From: Choricystis sp. odSpoLacu1
Lineage: Eukaryota > Chlorophyta > Trebouxiophyceae
Assembly (NCBI GenBank): GCA_958009055.1
Contig: OY253649.1
Span: forward strand, 930,001-994,000
Length of the DNA: 64,000 nucleotides
Direction: 5' to 3'
Numbering within the stretch: position 1 is the stretch's first letter; each line of letters starts with the position of its first letter. The notes under the pieces were generated by a model. The model saw only the letters and a list, made by a program, of their open reading frames with translations, was not told the DNA's origin and did not search any database. Below, in pieces: positions 35,067 to 46,528 of the stretch. The position numbers and the translations under genes are program-made.

Positions 35067-38000
35067 CTATTCTAGCTCCTCAAACCCAGCCTCCGCAGCG
35101 GCAGCCGCATCCTCGGCCGCCACCACCGCCGCCACGCGCGCATAGTAGGCACCACAGTCGAGAGAGGTGCATGCGATGCCTCCCGGTGCAGCCGGGTCGG
35201 GCCCGCCGCCACAGGCGGCGCACGCTCGGACAAGCGCGGCCGCGCGCGACGCCGCGACGCCGCGCGCGCGCGCCAGCACCGCCCCCGCCCGCTGCGGAGC
35301 GGCCGCGCACCCCGGACACAGCGCCCGGCACGCCACCGTCAGCACACCACAGGCGGCGCAGGCTCTGGATAGAACGTAAGAGGCGATCGTTGAAGGTCCT
35401 CCTCCTCCGCCACCCCCTCGCCCGCGCGCCAGCGCCACCCTCGGCCGCGGCATGGACGCCACCCAGGCCCGCGGGTCCCCCCCATCCGGGGCCAGGATGC
35501 GCTCCAGGGCGGGGATGATTTGGCGGGCGACATAGTACGCGCCGTTCACGCGCAGACCGCCGCGCGACGCGGTGACCTCAGCCGGCGCGACCACAAGGTC
35601 GGCCAGCCGCGCCCCGGGCGGCCCACACACAACGACGTAGGGGACGCGGTCGCCGGGGCGGGGCCCTGCGCGTGGGTCGGCGGCCAGGGAGCGGGCGGCC
35701 ACGAGGGCCCCGGGTGGAGGGGGGCCAGTGCCTCGATACGTGCCCAACCTCACTTCCTTGCGAAACACAAAGTCGGCGACCCCCGCCCGCCCCGCCAGCA
35801 TGCGGCCGCACTGGCGCACGATGAAGCGCTTGACGGCGGAGAGGTCGCGCGTGGTGAAGAGGGTGCGGAGGGTGGATTCGACCAGTTTGGCAGTCGCGGG
35901 GCACGCGTCGCGGCGCACAGTCTCCAGTCCTTTTGCGTCAAAGGAGGGTGTGCCGGTGCCCGACGGTGGGTGCGCCATGCCTGCATACCGTTTCTTGGCC
36001 AGCAGGACGCAGGGGTGGTACACTTTCTCCAGTTTGAGGGCGACGGGCGGCGGGGACGCGGCCGTCACGGCCGCCGCGATTTCGGCCCCCACCGCGGCGG
36101 CCGCCTCCACGCCCCGCCCCGGCAACTCCACAAACAGGGAGTCGGTGTCGCCATACAGGACGCGCGCCCCCCAGTCTGGGTGGGCTTCGACCATGGCGAT
36201 GGCGCGCTCGAGGGTCGCGCGGCCGGACGACACGATCGCGTCCGCCAGTTCAGAGCACGGCATGCGCCCCGAAAAGCCCGCCGCCGCGTACCCGTATGTC
36301 ACGTTGGCGATCAGTTTGAGAGAAAATTGGCGCGCGTTGAGGGCGCGCGCGGTGGACCGGTCGGAGGGCGGCAGCGCGGCCATCGCGCGTTTGACCATGA
36401 CCCGCGTTTCCAACACTTCCCGCAGCAGGCGGGGCAGCACACCCGGGCGCGCGTCAGCGGGAGCAAATGCAACCCCGTTGGGCGTGATGGTGAGGCGGTC
36501 GGGGGCCAGGGCCCCGGTCAGAGTGGATGGCGCGTGGTGCAGCGTGGACACGCCGAGTTGACCCCCCTCGGCCACGTGCACCGCCCGCCCCACCAACGTC
36601 GAGTAGCACAGGTTGTAGGCGATGACCATGGAGGGGTAGAGCGACTGAAAATCCAGCACGGCGACGGGGCAGGGAACGAAGCCGGTTTCAGGTTCGGCGA
36701 CGAGGGGGGTCGCCTCCATCGCGGGTTGGCCCGCGACTGCTGTCCGCGACGGTGTGGGCAACAAATAGTTGCACGCGTGCGCCAGCCGCGCCAGCATGGC
36801 CTCCACCCGGTACTGGGAGCCACGCGCCAGGACGGACGCAAAGTCGATGCCGTAGAGGCGGGCCTGGTGAGGGTGGGAGGGTGGCAGTGGTTGAAAACAC
36901 GCCGCTCGCGCTCATCTCTCTTCTAACCCACACACACTCTCTCTACCCTCTTCTCACCTGCTCCGCCGTCCTCCCCACCACATTCAGCGCGTCCAACACG
37001 CCCAGAGTCAGCCGCGCCCGCTTGGCGATGGCATCCACCGCGCGCCAGCGGGTGGGCGTGCCGGGCGCGCCGCCCCACCACGCCGCCAGTCGCGGCGACG
37101 GCGCGTCGGGCACACGCACGCGCAGCACGGCCGCCGCCACGGCCGGCAGCGTGTAGGAGGTCAGCTTGAGCTCCTGGCGCGCCAGTTTCCAGCCGTCCAG
37201 CACGATGCGGCCGGCCAGGGCGGGGGCTGAGCCCGCGTCGAACGGCGCGCCGCGCGCCGCGCCGCCGCCGCCGCGCGGCGGCGGCGCGCGCGACAGTGCC
37301 GCGCGCACATCGATGCCCAGCTCTGCCCCCCTGTCCACCAGGTAGCCGAGGGAGTCGGTGACTGCGTCGTAGCCGACGAGGATGTCGGGGTCGGCGGCGG
37401 TGATGGCGGCGGCGAGGGCGGTGAAGAGGGACGGCTCATCAGACACAGCGGTCACGCGACCCACGCCCACCGCCCCCAGCCCGTCAGCACGCGCCGCCGT
37501 GGGTGGCCCCACGCACAGCAGGCGGGCGGGGTAGCGCCAGCCAGGGGGTGGCGGGGCGCCATCGTCGGCGGCGGCGAGGAGGATGGCTGCCACCGCGTCG
37601 CTTCGCGGGTCGGGCACCCGCCCCCCGCGCGAGGCGGCGATGATTTCGACCGCCACCACCGTCAGCACCGCCGGCCCCGCCCCCCCGCCCCCCCCTCTGG
37701 CGAAGGCGGGGGGGGAGGGACCGCCCGGCGTGCGGTCGGGGGGGGTGATGCCGGTCGCGCGGGGGGCGGAGGGAGGGGCGCGCGGGGGCGGCGCGCCGCG
37801 CGGCGACGCGGCAGCGCGCGGCGGCGGCGCTTTGGCCGATGCCTGGGTGGTGACAGCGGCAGGCGGTGGCGGCAATGGAGGCGTGCAGTGAAAGTAGCCG
37901 CCCTCATCATAGCGCGGCGACGCGGGCCGCAGGATCGGGGGAGGCAGTGACGCCGGCGTGTCGGCGTCGCCGCTCTCCACCACCACAGCGGGTGGCGCCG

Positions 38001-40815
38001 CCTGCGACAGGCGGGACGGCCGCCCCCGCCCCCCCACCGTCCATGGGGGTGGTGGCGGCGGTGTGGGCGTGGCCTGGGTGTCGCCGTCGCCAGGGGACAG
38101 GGCGTCCGCCCCGATCCGGGACCCTCCGCCACCCCCCGGGGTGAGGCGCCCGCTGTTGGCGTCCACCGCCAGCCCGCCGGCGCGAGGCCGGCTGCGCGCG
38201 GCGGCAGCGGTTGTGCCGGTGTCAGCGTCTGCCGCCGTCGCCTCAGCGGCTTCAGCGCCCAGCCAGGCGGCGACCACGGACCGTGGCGGCGGCACGCGCA
38301 AGAACGACAGCCACACCGGCCCGCCGCCGCCGCCACCTCCCGCCCCGCCCAAGTGGGTGGGCGCCCCCGGCCACGGTGGAATGCCGCCCGGCGCCCCCAC
38401 CGGCGCCCAGCGTTCGGCGCCGCCGTACACGACGGGGCGGCGGGGCGCGTCGGCCGGGTTGGAATAAAACGGGCGCGCGTCTAGAGGGCCGGGGTCGCCC
38501 CCCACCAGATCTGCCGCCACACCTGTCGGCGTCGGGGGCGGCACCAGCGGGCGCAGCCAGACGGGGGGCGTGGACGCCGCGGCCGGCGTGGGGTGCAGTG
38601 TGCCACGTAGACTGGACAGCGGCGGCTGCGTGGCAGCGTCGCTCGGCGCGGCGGGGCTAGCCACCGGCTCGCCGTCGACCTCCACCTGGGCGGGCGCCTG
38701 CGTGGGTGGCAGGTCGCAGGCTGGAGGCGGGGGCGACAGGGCGGCCGCGGTGGCGGCAGCGGGCGGCGCAGCCGCGTCGTCGTCGCCGTCGCCACTGTCG
38801 CTACCATCACCATCGCTCATCAAAGCGGCACGCGCCGCCGCCGACTCCAAGGGAGGCACACCAGCGTCCGCCACCCGCCTCGGCGGCCGAAACGGGGCGG
38901 CGGGCGGGGGGGCGTGCGCGCGGCGCTTGGGCGCGCGCCGCGGCGGCGGCCCTCCGTCGGCGCCGTCGCCCTGCGGCAGCACCCACCCGCCGCCGTCAGA
39001 GTCGGCGCGGGCGTCGTCATCCAAACCACCGTCTTGAGACAGCAACACATCCAGGGCGCCGTACAGGCCGGCCTCGTGCGCCGCGTCGGGGGGGGCAGCG
39101 GGCGAGGAAAGAGTGGTGTCGCCACGCAGCGGTGCCAGCAATACACCGCCCGCCGCGTCCTCCATGTCGCCTCCCAGCCCGCGCACCGCGCCGCGGCGGG
39201 GAGGTGGTTCGAACGCCACGGCAGCCGCCTGGGAGGCGGCCAAAATATCCGCTGCGTCGCGCGCGGCCGCGTCGGCTCGCGCGGTCGCCGCGCGCGCGGC
39301 CGCGCACGCCGCCTCCTGGCTGCAGGGGCCGGCGGCCGCGGCGGCGGCAGCCAGCGCGTCCAGAGCAGCGTCGTTGTCGGCGTCGTCAGGGTGCAGGGGT
39401 GGAGCGTACGGGTCGCGATCCGCGGCGGAGGCGTCGTCGGCGTCGTCGTCGCGCGGCGGGTGCGCGCGGTCGAGTGGGTCGTCAGGCGCCACAACAGCCA
39501 CTGAGGCATCGTCATCGTCAGCTGCCGCACCAGCCGCCCAGTCGACGTCGGCTTGGGTCAGGCCCAGACGGGGCGCCTCGTTGGCGGCCTGTGTTGCAGC
39601 AGCCGCCTGAGACGCCGACGGCTGCGGCGCCGCACTCTGCTCCGCCACCAGCCTCTCCAGCCGGGCGCGCAGTCTGTCCGCTGCTGCTGATGCCAGCGGT
39701 TGCGGGTGCCGCTCCCCGTCGGGCGGCGGCGTCGGCGGCGGCGCCCCCGTGCGCGCAGTTTCGTCGGCCCACACCCCCCGCAACGACGGCACCAGGTGGC
39801 TGCCATCGCTCGCCTCCCCGCCCAACGCTGCCAGCGGCACCGCCACCAGGTCGGCCGCGTTGGCGATGTCGGCGGCGGCGACATCAATTTCTAGGGGGGC
39901 GGCGGTCGACCGCGATGGGCCGTGGTGCCTGGGCGCCTCCGGCCCCGCCCCCGGCGCACCCACCCACGGCAGCTCCCACCCGGGCGGCAGGCAAATGTCA
40001 GGGAGCGGGTCGGGCGCACTGTCGGGGGGGCGCCACCAGGTGTTGCGGGGCGGGGGCGGCGGCACGCCGGCCACGCGCCGCCGCACGCGCCCCCGCGTCA
40101 GGCGGGCGGTCCCCATGCCCACCAGCCCGTGGTCAGCTTTAAACTGGAGTAAATACGGTATGTGGGCTTCGTAGGGGGGCAGCCGGGGGCCCCGCCACGC
40201 GGCGCCACTGTCGCACGCGGCCGCCGCGGCGCGCACGTCGCCCGGCGCGGCCAGGGCCACCCGCACAAACAGGCCTTCGTCTGCGCGGTAGCCGTAGAAG
40301 TCGCCCCCACGCACGCGGATCGCGTCGTACACGCGGCGCGGGGGGGGGCGGTGGTGAGGGTGGGCCGGGGCGGCAAGCGCACCGCCGCCATTGTTGCGCT
40401 CGGCGTCGCGGGCGCGGTCGGCGGCGTCCAGGGCGGCGTCAATGGAGTGGGCGAGTTGAAGGAGCGTGTGTTTGACTGAAGAGAGAGCGTGGGTGTGGGT
40501 GGTGAGGATGGTGCGACACCGACTCCTCTCAAAACCAAAACAAACAAACACAACCACGCACACACCTTCCTCCTCTCCATCCGCCTCCCCTCCAGGATAC
40601 GGCACATAGAAGTAGGGCAGGGCGCGGTGCACGTGCACGCAGGTTGTGAGGCCGGACGCGCACCGCCCAAACACCCGCACCACGGGCACCCGCCCGAAGC
40701 GGGCGCCGTCCAGGGGGGAGTGGGGCGCGTCCAACCCCGGCACGGGGGGCGCCAGCAGGACGTCCAGGACGGCGACGGTGACATCGAGCGTGGCACCGGG
40801 GGAGGCGGGCGGCAT
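35067..40815 (-). CDS. REV3: DNA polymerase zeta catalytic subunit REV3
   Basis: Exons 40815-40566, 40475-36958 and 36863-35067; introns 40565-40476 (gtgtgt...cttcag) and 36957-36864 (gtgaga...accag); 1,854 aa. N-terminal block: SPLDGARFGRVPVVRVFG, LPYFYVPYPGG, DFYGYRADEGLFVRV, PPYEAHIPYLLQF. A ~700-residue Ala/Pro/Asp-rich disordered insert follows. The exonuclease-like domain (DPDILVGYDAVTDSLGYLVDRG, RLTLGVLDALNVVGRTAEQ) lacks proofreading residues, as in the family. Polymerase motifs: A DFQSLYPSMVIAYNLCYS, B KLIANVTYGYAAAGFSGRMP, C YGDTDSLF. C-terminal cysteine clusters (CAACG...CPGC; CAACGGG...CTSLDC) fit CysA zinc and CysB [4Fe-4S] modules that bind the POLD2/POLD3 pair. Role: translesion synthesis in the nucleus. 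Confidence 0.96.
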
Positions 40816-41069
40816 GTGTGGATTGTGGCAGGGGTGCGTGCGCCTGCGGCGTGAGTTGTGTCAGTGGCTGCCTGAGTTCATGTTCGTGGTGCTGTGTGTG
40901 GTGCGGCCTGGGGAGTGACGCGGGGGTGAGTGTCGCACAGGCGAGCCGTGAAATTCGCCTTCGCTCTGTGACGACGACACGATTTGCTTTTAAGAGAGTG
41001 AACGAGCTCAGTCCTCTCCGCTTTTTCACACAAACGCACCCACCTCCCCACAAACACACACGCCACGCC

Positions 41070-42123
41070 ATGTCGGTGCGTCTGCACGCGTGACGCACAC
41101 ACACGCACACAGTGCTGGACGCCGCGCGGGGCGGGTGCGGGGTGGAAGCGCGATCGCACCCGGAAGCATTGACGCACCGCCACTCGTCCAAACCCACACA
41201 CCACGCCCCCACCCCACACACACAGCTGACCCTGACGCCGCCGCCGTACCCGCTGGTGAGAGGGAGAGAGGGGGCAGGGGAGGGAGGCACGCTGCAAAAC
41301 CCACACCCACACACGACACCCATCCCCCACACACCACCACCCCACACAACCAGGACGCCCTTGAGCCCAAGATTTCCAAAGCCACCATGGACCTGCACTG
41401 GGGCAAGCACCACCAGGCCTACGTCACCAACCTGAACGGCCAGATCAAGGGCACGGAGCTGGAGAGCAAGCCGCTGCTGGACGTGATTGCCGCCGCCTGG
41501 AACGGGGGCAAGCCGACCCCCGCCTTCAACAACGCGGGCCAGGTGTGGAACCACGACTTCTTCTGGGCGTCCATGTCGCCGACGCCGAGTGAGTTTTGGG
41601 GGGTGTGAGGGGGGAAGGAGGAGTGTTCACCCCCCACACAAAAAATGCTCACCTTTCCTCCCTCCCTCCACACCAGCCCAACCCTCTGGCCCCCTCCTCG
41701 CCGCCATCGACCGCGACCTGGGCGGCCTGGACGCCTTCAAGAAAGACTTCTCCGCCGCGGGCGCCACCCAGTTTGGGTCGGGGTGGGCGTGGCTCGTGCT
41801 GGAGGGCGGCAAGCTGAAAATCACGAAGACGCCCAACGCGGAGTCCCCGCTGTGCGTGCCCGGGCAGACGCCCCTGCTGACGATGGACGTGTGGGAGCAC
41901 GCGTACTATGGTGAGAGATGGATATGGAGAGAGAGAGGGGAAGGGTGTGTGGTGGTTTGCGTGCGTTTTTGCCCCTTATTTTTGCTCGACGTTTTTTTCC
42001 TTTCCCACCCCCACAACAGTCGACTACCAGAACCGCCGCCCCGAGTTCATCGGCGTGTTCGTCAACCAGCTCATCAACTGGGACAAGGTGGCGGAGCGCT
42101 ACGCGGCGGCGGGCGGCAAGTGA
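41070..42123 (+). CDS. FSD: Iron superoxide dismutase
   Basis: Five exons: 41070-41075, 41226-41255, 41354-41588, 41677-41910 and 42020-42123; 202 aa. It converts superoxide to H2O2 and O2. Metal ligands are intact: His in [12 protein letters not shown], His in [11 protein letters not shown], and Asp/His in [12 protein letters not shown]. The [15 protein letters not shown] and [11 protein letters not shown] blocks place it with plant plastid FeSODs rather than MnSOD. Exon 1 as modelled is only ATG TCG before a gtgcgt donor, giving [20 protein letters not shown] with no transit peptide. Either the enzyme is cytosolic, or another first exon exists. AATAAA occurs at 42198-42203, about 75 nt past the stop. 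Confidence 0.9.
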
Positions 42124-42218
42124 GAAGGAGAGAGGGGAAAACAAAAGAGAGCGCACCTCACCCTCGCGCCGTGTTGCATCCAAATCAAAAAGCAGACAAT
42201 AAAAGACGACATTTTCTC

Positions 42219-43061
42219 TCACTGCGTCTCCTCAAACGGGGGCCAAAACCCATTCGCCTGGTACCCTCCATCCACGGCCACCGTCTCACCACTCACATAG
42301 CTCGCCGCGGGCGACGCCAAAAAGGCGACCACGGACGCCACCTCCTCCGGCGCCCCCACCCGCCCCGCGGGCGTGGCCGCGATGACGGAGGCCCGGCGGC
42401 CGGGATCGTCCAGGATGGCGGAGGCGAGGGGGGTGGTGATGTACCAGGGTTTGACCGCCACCACTCGAATCCTTTTCGGCGCCAACTCACACGCGCTGTT
42501 GCGGGTCAGTTGGTCCAACGCCGCTTTGGTGGCGGCGTAGGCCAGGCCGGACTGCATGGCCGGGGGGCCGCCCGCGACGCTGGACACGTTGACGACGACC
42601 GAGGTCGGGGCGCCGACGCCGGACGCCGCCTTTTCCAGCAGCGGCACCGCGGTCTGCGTCATGAAAAACGCGGAAGACAGGTTGGTCCGCATCACCCAGT
42701 CCCAGTCGGACTCCGTGTACTCCGCCGTGGGCTTGCGCACGTTGGAGCCGACGTTGTTGACCAAGATGGAGAGACCTGTTTCTCCACCAAACGCCGACGC
42801 GGCAGCGTCAAACACGGCGGAGCGGCCGGTCTCCGTCGCCACGTCGGCCGCCACCCCCGTGACGTCCAGGCCGGAGGCTCGCCAGGCGGTGACCGCAGCG
42901 TCCAGTTTGTCCTGGCGCCGGGCGGCGGCCAGGACGCGGGCGCCCAGGGATGCGAGTTCGGTCACTATGGCTGCGCCGATGCCGTCGGAGCCTCCCGTGA
43001 CGATGGCAGTGCGGCCGGCCAGACCGAAGCGGCGGGCGGCGTGAGAGGCGGGGTCGGCCAT
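42219..43061 (-). CDS. Tropinone-reductase-like short-chain dehydrogenase
   Basis: Single exon, 280 aa. Classical SDR: cofactor motif VTGGSDGIG (TGxxxGIG), LVNNVGSN, catalytic Ser in [14 protein letters not shown] with catalytic Tyr/Lys. The post-catalytic segment [15 protein letters not shown] and the C-terminal [13 protein letters not shown] match the plant tropinone reductase-like family (SDR65C), whose algal members have unknown substrates. True tropinone reduction is unlikely in an alga. The frame is open upstream of the ATG, but the Met at 43061 places the fold at the usual distance. Convergent with Fe-SOD (95 bp). Confidence 0.88.
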   Translation of the reverse strand: MADPASHAARRFGLAGRTAIVTGGSDGIGAAIVTELASLGARVLAAARRQDKLDAAVTAWRASGLDVTGVAADVATETGRSAVFDAAASAFGGETGLSILVNNVGSNVRKPTAEYTESDWDWVMRTNLSSAFFMTQTAVPLLEKAASGVGAPTSVVVNVSSVAGGPPAMQSGLAYAATKAALDQLTRNSACELAPKRIRVVAVKPWYITTPLASAILDDPGRRASVIAATPAGRVGAPEEVASVVAFLASPAASYVSGETVAVDGGYQANGFWPPFEETQ

Positions 43062-43206
43062 AAGGTCGAATGCGTGGTGCGTTGTGAGAGAGGGTCGGCA
43101 GAAAAAGAAAAAAAAAAAAAAAAAAACTCTTCGCAAACCCATCCCCCTCCCAAAACCACAGCGCGCGTGTGCTCCCACGCCGCGCGCCCCCAACACCTCG
43201 CGTTGG
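43062..43206. promoter_or_regulatory. 145-bp divergent promoter with A19 tract
   Basis: Separates the SDR gene (-) from the coiled-coil kinase gene (+) and contains A19 at 43108-43126. Poly(dA:dT) tracts commonly exclude nucleosomes; the function here is inferred. Confidence 0.4.
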
Positions 43207-46200
43207 ATGTCGGCCTCGCCGCGCATCGCTTCCCGCAGCGTCGCACCCGAGCCCGACGCGTCCGCGCCGCCGCCCAAGCCCGCAATGGAAATACCGGGGT
43301 CCTCCTTCTTTGGCGGCTTGCTGACGCGCGGCCGCACCGTGTCCGATGAAGACGTGCGGCGCATGCGGGACCGGTAAGAGAGAGGGAGGGAGAGAGGGAG
43401 AGAAGAGGGCGGTGGTGCAACGGAACCGCGCGCGCGTGCGAAAGCAATGCGCGCGACGCTGATGGGGGGACCGTTTTGTTGCCGGTTGGTCGTCCTCGCA
43501 CCCCCGGGCGCGCGCTTTCGTGCGGCAGTGATTGATGCCGCATGAAAACGGTCCAGCAGGGCGCGTGGACGAGGGGGGAGACCGGGAGGGACTGCCGCAC
43601 CCAACACTCACGACATCCCCCACCACCACCACGCCACAGCCTCGAAGAAGTGCACGGCAAGGTGACGACGCTGACCCAGATCAACATCCACCTCAACTCC
43701 GAGGTGGCTACTCTGACTGCCGCCCTGGAGGCTGCCCGCGCGGACGCGGCCTCCGCGACCGCCGCCGCGACTGCGTCCGCCCCGCTGCGCGACGCGTTGG
43801 ACGACGCGTCCGCGGCGCGTGACCGCACCGCTGCCGCTCTCGAAGCCACGCACGCCGACCTGGCGGCCGCCGTGGCGCGGGCGGGGGCGCTGGCCAAGGA
43901 GTTGGCAGCCGTGCGCGGGGGCGCAGAAACCCCCTCGTCCACCGATGCTGCCGCCGCGGCCGCCGCTGCAACTGCCGTCCGCGAGCGCGACGCCGCCCTG
44001 GAGCGGGCGGCTGAAGCCGATGCGCGGGCGGCGGCGGCGGAGGCGCGCGCCGACGCGTCAGCCCGAGCTGCTGCGACCGCGGCGGCAGAGGCGGCCGCGT
44101 TGAAACAGCAAGCGGCCGCAGAAGGGTCGCCCGATGATCTGGCGGCTGCGGTGGCCAAGGCGGAGGCTGAAGCACGGCGGGCGGACGCGGCGGACGCGCG
44201 TGCGGCGGACACAGAAGCGGCCGCATCCAAAGCGTTGGCGCTGGCGGCTGGAGCTGGCCAAGCTGCCGTGGCGGAGCTGGAGGCGCAGCTGGCACAAGCG
44301 CGCGCCGACGCCGACGCCGCACGCGCGGCTGCGCTTGAAGCTGCCGCCACCGCAGAAGCGGCCGCCTCCCAGGTCACCGCCCTGCAGCGCGAGCTGTCGG
44401 TCGTGACGCAGGTGGCGGACGACGTGGGGGCGGAGCGCAACGCGGCCGAACGTGCGGCGACTGAAGCTGCGGCTGCGGCAGACGCGGCGGCGTCCGCCCT
44501 GGCGACTGAACGCGCGCGCGCAGAGGCGGCCGAGCAGGAAGCTGTTAAATCTCGCCAAGAGGCTGCTGCAGCGGTGGCTGACGCGGCTGCGGCTCGCGCT
44601 GAAGCTACCGCCGCGGCCGCGCGCGCCGACACTGCGGCCGCGGCACTGGCCTCCGCAGCCGCCACCCCAGACGGCGTCACGCTCGCCACGCTGCAGGCCG
44701 ACCTGGCCACAGCGCGCGATGAAGCGTTCCTGGCACGCGCCGCCGTGTCCGCCACCCTGAACGCGCACGAGGCGGAGTTGGCTACTGCGCGGCGGGAAGC
44801 AGCGGTGCAGGCGACACTCGAGGTCAACGCGGCCGCAAGCGCGCGCGCCGCTGACGCAGACCGCCGCGTCGCTGACGCCGAAAGAGCCGCTGCGGACGCC
44901 GACGCCGCCCTCGCGTCCGCCGTCGTCGAGAGGGACAGCCTGGCGGCCCAGGTCGCATCCCTGCGCGCGCACGCGGCCGGCCGCGCGACTGCGTCCGCCG
45001 ACACCGCCGCCACCCTGGCCCGCGCCTCCGCCGCCGAAGCCGCCGCCGCAGACGCGCGGGATGCTGCAGACGCCCTGCGCGCCGCCCTGGACGCCGCCCG
45101 CCGCGAAGCCGCCGACGCGGGCGGCGCGCGCGCGCGCGCGCGGCCGCCGCGGCCGCCGCGCGCGACGCCGCACTGTGCGACTTGGAAGCTGCCCTCGCCC
45201 GCGAGGCCGGCGTCGTGGCGGAGCGCGATGCGGCACGTGCTGAAGTGGCCGCCCTGCGCGCGCGCGGCGTGCCGCGGTCGTCGTTGTCCGCGTCGCTGGG
45301 GCGGGGGGCGTCGGCGGCCATGTCGCCGACCGTCCTCTCCCCCCGCCCGCCGCCACTGGGCAGCGCTCCACCTCCCGGCCCCCCCTTTGCCCCCCCCCCC
45401 GACGCCCCCGGCCTCGAAACCTACATGTCTGGCCCCGCCTGGGATGCCGTGCGCGGCCGTGGCGCGGCGGCCGGGTGGCTGGTGGCGCCCGGGGACGTGA
45501 GCGTGGGTCCCCACCTCGGCTCCGGCGCTTCAGGCGCCACCCACCGCGGCACTTGGCGCGGCGGCGACGTCGCCGTCAAGCGCGTCCGCGTCCGCTCCGA
45601 CGCGGACGCCGCCTCCTTCCTTCGTGAAGTGGAGATCCTGTCGGGGTTGCGACACCCCAACGTGTTTACATTTGTGGGTGCTGCCCTGGTCCCGCCCGAC
45701 GCGTGCTATTTGATATCGGAGTGCTGCTCTGGTGGCACCCTTGCCCGCTGGCTGCACGGCGATGCGTCCGCTCCCCGGGCTCCACGCCGGTCCCTCGCGT
45801 CCCGCCTGCGGATGGCGCTGGGCGTGGCGCGCGGGATGGTGGCCTTCGAACAAGCAGCCCCCTTCCCCATCCTGCACCGCGATCTCAAGCCCTCCAACGT
45901 CTTTGTCGACGGCGGCGGCGCCCCTCGCGTCGCGGACGCGGGGTTGGCCCGTTTCCTGGCCCCTGGCGATGCTGCCACGCTGACGGGGGAGACCGGGACG
46001 TACGCCTACATGGCCCCCGAAGTCTTCCGCCACGAACTCTACGGCCCGCGCGCCGACGTCTACTCCTACGGCGTCCTCCTGGTGGAGCTGCTGTCGTCCA
46101 CCCGCCCCTACGCGGACGCCCTGCTGACGCCGGCTCAGATCGCGACCGAGGTGGCGGCAGGGAAGCTGAGGCCGGCGATCCCCGCCGACGCGCCGCCCGG

Positions 46201-46375
46201 GGTCGCGGCCCTCGCTGCTGCATGCCTGGACGCGGAGCCTGGCCTGCGCCCCCCGTTCGCCAGCGTGGTGCCCGCGTTGGCCAGGGCGTTGGCGGAGTTG
46301 CCGCCGGAAGCGTCCACGCCGGCGGGGTCGGGGGGCGCGTTGTTGAAGGGGTTGTGGGGGTCGGGCAGGGCGTGA
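43207..46375 (+). CDS. TKL/Raf-like protein kinase with long Ala-rich coiled coil (one frame break)
   Basis: Exons 43207-43373 (gtaaga donor) and 43640-46375 (gccacag acceptor), phase 2; a second in-frame ATG is at 43285. The frame changes in a GC tract near 45127-45143 (net +2 or -1); corrected ~966 aa. Residues ~60-600 are a nearly continuous Ala/Glu/Arg/Asp heptad-like coiled coil ([21 protein letters not shown]...). The C-terminal ~270 residues are a kinase domain: [24 protein letters not shown], the catalytic loop [18 protein letters not shown] and [13 protein letters not shown], all typical of plant TKL/MAPKKK-Raf kinases. The Mg-binding DFG motif reads DAG (45935-45943). Substrates unknown. 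The head probably mediates oligomerisation or cytoskeletal localisation (inference). Confidence 0.8.
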
Positions 46376-46528
46376 GATGGCGGTGTGTGTGTGTGTGTGT
46401 GAACGAAACGAGACAAATACTGGTGTTGATCGCGGAGTGGGGAGAGAGAGAGAGAGTGACAGGAGGGTCGGCAAAACAAAAAACAGTTTCGTTCGTTCGT
46501 TTCTCTCCTCTCCGATCCCTTTGCCAGC

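Noticed and set aside
42219..43607. 462-aa version of the SDR with an upstream extension
   Set aside because: The extension runs through the divergent promoter, the A19 tract and the first exon of the kinase gene; the Met at 43061 fits the family.
42965..45514. 849-aa minus-strand ORF antisense to the coiled-coil kinase
   Set aside because: It mirrors the GC-rich codons of the coiled coil, is almost all Ala/Ser/Arg, and has no start context or domain.
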